DNA of 9,192 bases from JBMZCV01 sp049613665 (GTDB lineage Bacteria > Bacteroidota > Bacteroidia > Chitinophagales > UBA2359): the NCBI GenBank assembly GCA_049613665.1, contig JBMZCV010000198.1, forward strand, positions 1-9,192, given 5' to 3'. Position 1 is the stretch's first letter, and each line of letters opens with the position of its first letter. Below are positions 1-4,791 of this stretch, piece by piece. The translations under genes were made by a program, and so were the position numbers. Below the pieces are notes generated by a model, which saw nothing but the letters and a program-made list of their open reading frames with translations, ran no database searches and was not told the DNA's origin.

Positions 1-108
1 AATCAAGGTGTTATCTTGTTCTGAAATGCCTAAAAACTTCTGAACGACTACTTAATACACTGTAATTTAAAGCTTCTAAGGTTTTTGAAAAATATTAGCC
101 GCTTGTTG

Positions 109-141
109 AGACGTGACAGGTTTTTAAAACCTGTCACGTCT
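109..141. repeat. Perfect 16-bp palindrome (REP-like or terminator-like)
   Basis: The left arm AGACGTGACAGGTTTT (109-124) is exactly complementary to the right arm at 126-141, with a single T between. As RNA it would form a strong hairpin with a GC-containing base and an A/T apex. No T tract follows the 3' arm on either strand, so it is not a textbook intrinsic terminator. Perfect palindromes with an AACAGGTTTT-type core are, from memory, common dispersed elements in Bacteroidota genomes, so a REP-like repeat is the likeliest reading. That is inference. Confidence 0.8.
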
Positions 142-176
142 AAGCTCATTTAAATTTTTTCTTTCAATAACAAGAA

Positions 177-257
177 AGAAATGACATATTTTTCTAGCCA
201 AAAGAGTCAAATATAAAAAAGAATGGACACTTATTGTTTTAGAAATATGTCATTTCT
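177..257. repeat. 15-bp inverted repeat with 51-nt spacer
   Basis: AGAAATGACATATTT at 177-191 is exactly complementary to 243-257. The spacer is AT-rich and shows no gene. The core word AGAAATGACATA recurs in direct orientation at 974-985, on the other side of the dciA gene. The arms could be the ends of a small non-autonomous element, or a large RNA stem. No terminal direct duplication is obvious. Confidence 0.65.
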
Positions 258-448
258 AATAGTCTCAAAATGTAGAATTACTTAGATTACAGTGCACTTA
301 AAAGGTCAATCTTTTTGATTTTCTGACGACATTTTATATATATCAGATGCAAAATAATATTAAATTAAAATTTATTAATTGTCAGTAAAACGTCAAAGCA
401 GAAACTACTGAATGTGACAGCTTCTTGAAGTTAATGTCTTGTTTTTCG

Positions 449-480
449 ATGCGTGAGCAACGAATTGGCTGTTGATGAAA
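449..480 (-). repeat. Partial inverted copy of repeat box A
   Basis: Positions 449-480 match the reverse complement of 821-852 at about 26 of 32 positions, including an exact run AGCAACGAAT (456-465). Together they form imperfect inverted repeats flanking the dciA gene. The arm overlaps the upstream in-frame ATG at 475, which is one reason for preferring the later start at 514 for dciA. Confidence 0.55.
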
Positions 481-513
481 CCTATTTTCTCACTTATTTA
501 TTATGTTCAAGAA

Positions 514-807
514 ATGCGACGAAAAAAAAACGAAGAATCCATAAAAGTAGTTATTCAACGTTTGTTTGAAACTTACAAACTAAACGGCCGCATCAACAAT
601 GCTAAAATTATTGATAATTGGGAAAAAATGATGGGCAAAACAATAGCTAAACATACAACAGGTTTGTATATAAAACAAGGTGTTTTGTATGTTCGCATCA
701 GTTCGTCGGCTCTCAAGCAAGAAATGTTTTTGCATAAACCTAAAATCAAACATATCGTCAACAATTTTGTTGGCAGTAAGCACATTGATGATATTATGTT
801 TTATTAA
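514..807 (+). CDS. dciA: DciA-type (DUF721) replicative helicase loader
   Basis: A 97-residue protein of the DUF721 family. The family is known as DciA, the ancestral loader of the replicative helicase DnaB in bacteria lacking DnaC or DnaI. Family features visible: a basic N-terminus with RRKKNEES (2-9), a helix leading to the W36-x3-MG motif (W36, M40, G41), then IAKHT (44-48), the LYIKQGVLYVRISS strand pair (about 51-64), and ALKQEM (66-71) before a C-terminal helix. Length is normal for Bacteroidota members. The frame is open back to an ATG at 475 (TTG at 472), giving a 13-residue extension MKPIFSLIYYVQE. I choose 514 because family members begin at the basic RKKNE segment and the 475 ATG lies in a repeat arm. 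No Shine-Dalgarno is seen, as usual in this phylum. It is not in an operon: the next gene is more than 300 bp away. Confidence 0.85.
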   Translation: MRRKKNEESIKVVIQRLFETYKLNGRINNAKIIDNWEKMMGKTIAKHTTGLYIKQGVLYVRISSSALKQEMFLHKPKIKHIVNNFVGSKHIDDIMFY

Positions 808-808
808 A

Positions 809-909
809 TGCCAAGCACCATTTAATAAACGGTCTATTCGTTGCTAACGCATTGATGTTCAGTGTGTTAGCTTCAACGAGATGTATATTTATTTTTGTCT
901 GACTACTTA
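809..909 (+). repeat. Bipartite intergenic repeat, copy 1 (box A + box B)
   Basis: Box A (809-853) matches 7336-7380 at 40 of 45 positions. Four of the five differences are transitions. Box B (891-909) matches 7420-7438 at 17 of 19. The spacing between boxes is conserved in length (37 versus 39 nt) but not in sequence. The element starts 2 nt after the dciA stop codon. An extended box B (887-909) is repeated exactly, inverted, at 9044-9066. The location right behind a stop codon suggests a transcript-end structure or an inserted small element; the family is not known to me. Confidence 0.8.
837..880 (+). other. Hairpin at the end of box A, downstream of dciA
   Basis: CGTTG (839-843) pairs with CAACG (874-878), and CTAACGCA (844-851) pairs with TGTGTTAG (863-870) with one G-U pair. 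There is a 3-nt bulge (871-873) and an 11-nt loop. A T-rich stretch follows from about 886. It could act as a weak transcription terminator for dciA. In the second copy the inner stem is lost, but the outer 5-bp pairing is kept (TGTTG 7366-7370 with CAACA 7390-7394), with one compensating change. This is weak support for a conserved structure. Confidence 0.4.
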
Positions 910-973
910 GTTGGAATAAGTTACGCTTTTGCAAAAACTTATCTTACAGTTTTTGTGAATTTTCAAGCATATA

Positions 974-985
974 AGAAATGACATA
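974..985 (+). repeat. Third copy of AGAAATGACATA word
   Basis: This 12-nt word is identical to 177-188 and to the complement of 246-257. It sits alone in the spacer between dciA and the TPR gene. In such AT-rich DNA a 12-mer could recur by chance, although the GACAT core makes this less likely. Confidence 0.3.
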
Positions 986-1118
986 CTCTCTAAAAGAACA
1001 ATAGGTTGCTACTTTTTACTAAACAAAAAAACTAATTTTTTATCTCAAAAGTCTATTGCTAAATAGTTAGCTACAATCAAACAAAACAACATTATAAAAT
1101 CAAAATATTTAGCTCAAC

Positions 1119-2243
1119 ATGAAAAATCTTTTTCCATTAAAAGTAAAAAAACTTCTATTGAACAAAATAGAACAAAAAGCACTAAAGGTTTTCTGTCTGC
1201 TTATTTTTATGAGTATGACAGGTGAACATATGATGTATGCACAGAAAAATAACAATACTAACGAAAAGACTTGGAAAGAGCAAAAACGCAAAAAAAGGCA
1301 ACAAAAAAAAGGTGGTGTTTTGCAAAATTCAAGTGGTTTTGAAGTATATGGCCAAGAGCAAAATAATACTCAAATTGATTGGCAAGAAGAAGAAAAAGGA
1401 AGAAAAGAAGTGTCACAAACAAGAAACAGAAAAACGACAAGAAAAACTAAAAACAGCAAAAAAAGTGTTAGCAAAGAGACTTCGCCAGATGATATTTCGC
1501 TTGACTTAGGCGAATTGTTTGAATATAGTGCAAAGCCTAGTGCAGCAGTTATAGATGAGCCAGAAAGGGTAGATTTAGATTTTAAAACGCAAGAAGATAA
1601 CAAGTATTTCTACAATCAGGCTTTGCTAAAAGTGAGAGCAAAAGATTTTGAAACAGCTATCGAATATCTCGATAAGTGTATTGCTACTGATGCTCGCAAC
1701 AAAGATTTGCTTCAGATGAGAGCCAATTCTTATACTGAAATAGGCAAATTGAAAAAAGCCTTGAAAGATTATCAACTTGCCGTAAAAATTGACTCTAAAG
1801 ACCCTATTTTATTTTATAATCAAGGGATTACACTTACAAAAAATGGCAAATTTAATGATGCTATCGAAGCTTTTGGCAAAGCATTGCAATTAAAACCAGA
1901 TTATTTATTGGCTTTGCAAGGCAGTGCTTCGGCAAAAACGATGACAGGAAATTATCAAGCTGCCATTGATGATTATAATCGTGCATTGGACGAAAACTCG
2001 TTTTATGTGCCAGCTTTCAAAGGCCGTGGTGTAGCAAAAAGTATGTTGCATCGCTACGAGGAAGCCATAAGCGACTTTACTTATGTTATCGAAATGAAAC
2101 CAATGGATGGCATGGCTTATTACTATCGTGGGCTGGCTCATGTAAACAATAATCAACTGTTTAGAGGCTGTGGCGACTTCGACAAAGCTTATCAACTCAA
2201 TGTTTTACAAGCTTATTATGAAATAAAATCTGTTTGTAGATAA
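1119..2243 (+). CDS. Secreted TPR-repeat protein
   Basis: A 374-residue protein. Residues 1-20 are basic, followed by a hydrophobic stretch (about 21-33) and a plausible signal-peptidase site after MYAQ (39-42), so it is likely exported to the periplasm. The region 43-120 is extremely rich in K, R, E, Q and N, and looks disordered. From about 161 six tandem 34-residue tetratricopeptide repeats run to about 364. Typical TPR positions are visible, for example A-I-E-x-L at 180-184 and G-K-F-N-D-A-I-E-A-F at 243-252, with repeats ending in D/P-rich turns. The last repeat, GCGDFDKAYQL (350-360), followed by a short tail with a Cys near the end, is the common closing form in Bacteroidota TPR proteins. 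TPRs mediate protein-protein contacts; the partner is unknown. Its stop codon is 4 bp from that of the opposing TolC-like gene. The start is the only ATG upstream of the signal region. Confidence 0.8.
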   Translation: MKNLFPLKVKKLLLNKIEQKALKVFCLLIFMSMTGEHMMYAQKNNNTNEKTWKEQKRKKRQQKKGGVLQNSSGFEVYGQEQNNTQIDWQEEEKGRKEVSQTRNRKTTRKTKNSKKSVSKETSPDDISLDLGELFEYSAKPSAAVIDEPERVDLDFKTQEDNKYFYNQALLKVRAKDFETAIEYLDKCIATDARNKDLLQMRANSYTEIGKLKKALKDYQLAVKIDSKDPILFYNQGITLTKNGKFNDAIEAFGKALQLKPDYLLALQGSASAKTMTGNYQAAIDDYNRALDENSFYVPAFKGRGVAKSMLHRYEEAISDFTYVIEMKPMDGMAYYYRGLAHVNNNQLFRGCGDFDKAYQLNVLQAYYEIKSVCR

Positions 2244-2247
2244 CAAC

Positions 2248-2961
2248 TCAATATCTGATATTGTCTAAATTTACACCAATAATTTCTTCTAAAGTAATGC
2301 GAGCATTATCAAGTTGTTGTTTCGTTTTTAATCTAACGATTTCAGCATTTTGATAAGCTTGCAATGCTTCATTATAAACTTTGAAAGGCTCTAATCCTGT
2401 TTGGAAATTGAGCTTTATGGAAGTATAATAAGTCTCTGCATCATTTGCAATATTCGTATTTATTTTCAACAATTCTAAAGCATTTTGATATGCACTATAT
2501 CGACGCAATACCTCAGCTCGAATTTTTAGCTTCTGTTGATTTGTACGATTTTCTGCAATCATTATTTCTTGCTCCGAAATATTATTTTTGTGCTTTTGCT
2601 TCATAAAATTTCCCAACTTTAGCGTTGCTCCAACATTATATCGTGGAAAAAACACATTTGTTGGTGCTTGTGGACTAAGATTGCCTTCATTTAGGTTGAA
2701 AGAAGCATGAATACCATCTAACCAATCTTTTTGATGCAATTTTTTTTCTTGTTCAGCAATTTTTTTTTCAGCTTCCAAACTGCGATGGTATGGATTGTTT
2801 TGCCAAGCCAACTGCACCAACTTTTCTTCATAAGTGGGTGGCTTTTGGGCTGTTGGAACAACAATTTTGTCGAAATTTATTTGTTGAGCAATAAGCAAAT
2901 TAGAATGAAACAATAGACATAAAATGCTTGCTACCAGAATTTTACATAATTTTTTTTTCAT
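2248..2961 (-). CDS. Short TolC-like outer membrane efflux protein (single repeat)
   Basis: A 237-residue protein with a clear signal peptide (MKKK, then hydrophobic 7-24, cleavage near IAQ-Q at 24-27). The rest resembles one half of the outer membrane efflux protein (TolC, OEP) family. There is a long helix (about 43-78), then a beta-hairpin-like segment (about 83-117: ASFNLNEG, then YNVGATLKLG), then two long helices (about 122-228). It ends with the family-like ITLEEIIGV (222-230). Ordinary TolC proteins have two such repeats and about 420-480 residues; this one has one, with no frameshift visible around it, so it appears to be a natural short form. Three or more pairs of half-length chains could in theory build a barrel, but that is speculation. 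No inner membrane pump or adaptor gene is adjacent. It is divergent from aroK, with 140 bp between start codons. Confidence 0.65.
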   Translation of the reverse strand: MKKKLCKILVASILCLLFHSNLLIAQQINFDKIVVPTAQKPPTYEEKLVQLAWQNNPYHRSLEAEKKIAEQEKKLHQKDWLDGIHASFNLNEGNLSPQAPTNVFFPRYNVGATLKLGNFMKQKHKNNISEQEIMIAENRTNQQKLKIRAEVLRRYSAYQNALELLKINTNIANDAETYYTSIKLNFQTGLEPFKVYNEALQAYQNAEIVRLKTKQQLDNARITLEEIIGVNLDNIRY

Positions 2962-2987
2962 GCTTTAAACTGTTTTAGGTCAGCGAT

Positions 2988-3031
2988 ACTCATTTTATAA
3001 TAAAAAAAGCATTTCTTTTGTTAAAATGAGT
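2988..3031. promoter_or_regulatory. 10-bp inverted repeat between divergent tolC-like gene and aroK
   Basis: ACTCATTTTA (2988-2997) is exactly complementary to TAAAATGAGT (3022-3031), with a 24-nt spacer. It lies 26 bp from the start of the TolC-like gene and about 70 bp before the aroK start, so it would sit in the shared promoter region. It could be an operator or chance symmetry in AT-rich DNA. Confidence 0.3.
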
Positions 3032-3050
3032 GTAGTTGGTTTTAGGTTTA
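3017..3050 (+). promoter_or_regulatory. Possible Bacteroidota promoter for aroK
   Basis: TTTG at 3017-3020 and TAGGTTTA at 3043-3050 resemble the -33 (TTTG) and -7 (TAnnTTTG) boxes of Bacteroidota sigma factors. One -7 base is off, and the 22-nt spacing is slightly longer than the usual 19-21. The predicted transcript start near 3057 leaves a 45-nt leader before the ATG at 3102. Confidence 0.3.
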
Positions 3051-3101
3051 AAATATGTTCACAACATACACATTTTAATAAGAAACTACAAAGCAAAAAA
3101 C

Positions 3102-3641
3102 ATGATAAATCAAAAGCTAGAACAAAACATATACTTAATTGGATTTATGGCGGCAGGCAAATCTTCTATCGGAAAAAAGCTGGCCGAAGCTCTCACTTTT
3201 CGATTTGTTGATTTAGATGATTGGTTAGAAAAAGAAGAAAAACAAACAATTTCGTCTATTTTTTCGGAAAAAGGAGAAGCTTTTTTTCGAAAAAGAGAAC
3301 AGTATTATTTACAAAAAACAGCAAATTTAGAGCGATATGTCATTGCAACAGGCGGCGGCACACCTTGTTATTTCGACAATATGGAAAATATCAAGCATTC
3401 AGGACTTTCTTTTTATTTGCGAAACTCACCTGAATTTCTAGCACAAAGATTGATGAACGAAAAAGCAAAGCGGCCACTCGTCAATAATTTTGAAAATATC
3501 AGCAATCTTACATTTTTTGTCGAAAAAAAGTTGAAAGAACGAGAAAAATTTTATCAACAAGCAGATTTTACAATACATTGTTTAGATAAAAATATAAAAA
3601 ATATTGTTGATGAAATTTTATCTTTTTTTAAAACCATTTAA
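3102..3641 (+). CDS. aroK: Shikimate kinase
   Basis: A cytoplasmic 179-residue kinase that phosphorylates shikimate at the 3-OH using ATP, the fifth step of chorismate synthesis for aromatic amino acids. All key elements are present: Walker A loop G14-FMAAGKS (14-21); Mg/shikimate aspartates in VDLDD (36-40); the FFRKRE segment (61-66) with the shikimate-binding arginine; the GGG loop in ATGGGTP (82-88); the LID arginine in KRPLV (123-127); and REKFYQQA (147-154), matching the conserved R-x3-Y-x2-A substrate/adenine site. Length is normal (about 165-180). The frame is open upstream to a TTG at 3036, but that extension is not conserved-looking and ATG 3102 gives the usual N-terminus, a few residues before the first strand (YLIGF). 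The DUF4846 gene starts 9 bp after its stop, so the two are probably co-transcribed. Confidence 0.95.
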   Translation: MINQKLEQNIYLIGFMAAGKSSIGKKLAEALTFRFVDLDDWLEKEEKQTISSIFSEKGEAFFRKREQYYLQKTANLERYVIATGGGTPCYFDNMENIKHSGLSFYLRNSPEFLAQRLMNEKAKRPLVNNFENISNLTFFVEKKLKEREKFYQQADFTIHCLDKNIKNIVDEILSFFKTI

Positions 3642-3650
3642 AATTATTCA

Positions 3651-4631
3651 ATGTTACAAAAATATATAATGCACAACCATATTTGTTTATGTTGTAATAT
3701 TTTCATTTTGGTGTATTTATTTTTTGCTATAAGCTGTTTGGAAACTAAAAACAAAAGCGAAAAAGCTGCAACATTAGTAGAAGTTTTAGCGAGTGAAAAG
3801 GTTGAAACTACGAAAAAAAATATTTCGAAGCCGCAAAAAACACCTTTGGAAAAGCAAAAATATAATTTTCCTTGGCTCGCAGAATATGCCGACAAAGATA
3901 TGCTTATCAATAGAATTGTAGTTCCTAAAGGCTATAAACGCATGAAAGCAAAAAATAATACTTTTGCTGAATGGCTCAGGCATTTACCATTAAAGATGAA
4001 AAACTCAGATGTGTATTTGTTTGATAAACAGCTAAAAGGAAATCAAAATGCACATTATGCTGTTTTGGATATTGATGTAGGAAAAAGAGATTTGCAACAA
4101 TGTGCCGATGCTGTGATGCGTTTGCGTGCCGAATATTTGCATGGCACAAAACAATACGAAGCCATACATTTCAATTTTACGAGTGGCGATAATATTCCTT
4201 ATGAGCGTTGGCAAAATGGCGAAAGACCTATTATTTCTGGCAATAAAGTTATTTGGAAACAACAAGCTAAAAAGTCAGATACTTATAGCAATTTTAAAGC
4301 TTATTTGCAAAAAATATTTATGTATGCAGGCACATTTTCGCTCGAAAAAGAGCTAAAAAAAGTAGCTATTAATGATTTGCAGATAGGCGATGTTTTTATA
4401 AAAGGAGCATTTCCAGGCCATGCTGTGATTGTGCTAGATGTAGCTAAAAATGAAGCGACAGGCGATAAAATATTTTTATTAGCTCAAAGTTATATGCCTG
4501 CTCAAGATATACATATTTTGGTAAATCCTAATGATGCGACAATGAGTCCGTGGTACAGTTTGCAATCATTGACTGAGCCTTTTGATACTCCTGAATGGCA
4601 ATTTTCGCAAGAGAATTTGAAGCGTTTCTAA
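3651..4631 (+). CDS. DUF4846 family lipoprotein, possible papain-like (NlpC/P60-like) fold
   Basis: A 326-residue protein recognised as DUF4846, a family of unknown function found mainly in Bacteroidota. Residues 11-28 are hydrophobic and end in the lipobox-like A-I-S-C29, so a periplasm-facing lipoprotein is likely. A polar linker (about 30-70) precedes the domain. Family-typical blocks are RDLQQCADAVMRLRAEYL (146-163), IHFNFTSGD (172-180), YLQKIFMYAGTFSL (218-231), GDVFIKGAFPGHAVIVLDVA (246-265) and LLAQSYMPAQDIHIL (276-290). The order Cys151 at a helix, then a GDVF turn and His257 on a strand (GHAVIVLD), resembles the catalytic layout of NlpC/P60 peptidases; this is my inference, not an established assignment. 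It begins 9 bp after aroK and shares its transcript, without an evident functional link. An alternative start is the ATG at 3669 (Met7). Two terminators follow. Confidence 0.8.
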   Translation: MLQKYIMHNHICLCCNIFILVYLFFAISCLETKNKSEKAATLVEVLASEKVETTKKNISKPQKTPLEKQKYNFPWLAEYADKDMLINRIVVPKGYKRMKAKNNTFAEWLRHLPLKMKNSDVYLFDKQLKGNQNAHYAVLDIDVGKRDLQQCADAVMRLRAEYLHGTKQYEAIHFNFTSGDNIPYERWQNGERPIISGNKVIWKQQAKKSDTYSNFKAYLQKIFMYAGTFSLEKELKKVAINDLQIGDVFIKGAFPGHAVIVLDVAKNEATGDKIFLLAQSYMPAQDIHILVNPNDATMSPWYSLQSLTEPFDTPEWQFSQENLKRF

Positions 4632-4642
4632 AAGATGAATTG

Positions 4643-4671
4643 AAACACCTACTGGCGGTAGTGTTTTTTTT
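4643..4671 (+). terminator. Rho-independent terminator after the aroK-DUF4846 unit
   Basis: AAACA (4643-4647) and CTAC (4649-4652) pair with GTAG (4658-4661) and TGTTT (4662-4666). There is one bulged C (4648), a 5-nt loop, and a T tract continuing to 4671. It starts 12 nt after the stop codon of the DUF4846 gene. Confidence 0.8.
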
Positions 4672-4735
4672 ATTGAACAGCTCGAATTTAGAAAGTCTAT
4701 TGGCAAAGTTGTAGTGTATTGGCAGAAAATTGATT

Positions 4736-4779
4736 AAAAAAACAAAAGAAAGACATGCATATCTTCCTTTTGTTTTTTT
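4736..4779. terminator. Bidirectional terminator between convergent genes
   Basis: AAAAAAACAAAAG (4736-4748) is exactly complementary to 4767-4779. Further pairing of AAGA with TCTT is possible inside the loop. The arms give a U tract on both strands, so it can end transcription of the plus-strand DUF4846 unit and of the minus-strand SulP gene, whose stop codon is at 4792, 12 nt away. Confidence 0.8.
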
Positions 4780-4791
4780 TACAAGACATGA

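Larger units (their letters stand above)
1..448. other. Gene-free left-hand region
   Basis: No reading frame of convincing length is seen on either strand. The region is strongly AT-rich and contains two clear inverted repeats (109-141 and 177-257), described separately. On the minus strand positions 51 to 1 are open for 17 codons and could be the edge of a gene running off the window, but a stop lies just upstream (54-52) and no ATG is present, so I do not call it. The character is that of an intergenic spacer with repeat elements. Confidence 0.6.
808..1118. other. Gene-free spacer between dciA and TPR gene
   Basis: No coding frame is supported. The first 100 bp are the bipartite repeat (809-909). 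The word AGAAATGACATA at 974-985 repeats the arm of the inverted repeat at 177-257. The last part (about 1015-1118) is A/T-rich and must hold the promoter of the TPR gene, but I see no clear TAnnTTTG box there. Confidence 0.6.

Noticed and set aside
1..51. Possible minus-strand gene edge at the left end
   Set aside because: Only 17 open codons with no ATG and a stop directly upstream, so it cannot be distinguished from chance.
475..513. Upstream start of dciA at ATG 475 (TTG 472)
   Set aside because: The added residues are not typical of DUF721 proteins and the codons lie partly in a repeat arm. Still possible, but less likely than ATG 514.
1237..1509. 90-codon plus-strand frame inside the TPR gene
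   Set aside because: It comes from the A-rich linker of the TPR protein read in another frame, giving mostly lysine. The main frame has a signal peptide and TPRs.
2251..2265. CAATATC-T-GATATTG palindrome between the convergent TPR and TolC-like genes as a terminator
   Set aside because: Only 7 AT-rich base pairs, inside the end of the TolC-like coding sequence and without a T tract. Too weak to call.
3036..3101. Upstream TTG start for shikimate kinase
   Set aside because: TTG starts are uncommon, the extension lacks family similarity, and ATG 3102 fits the usual length.
4699..4726. Direct repeat TATTGGCA about 20 nt apart
   Set aside because: Two 8-nt words in an AT-rich terminator region are within chance expectation.
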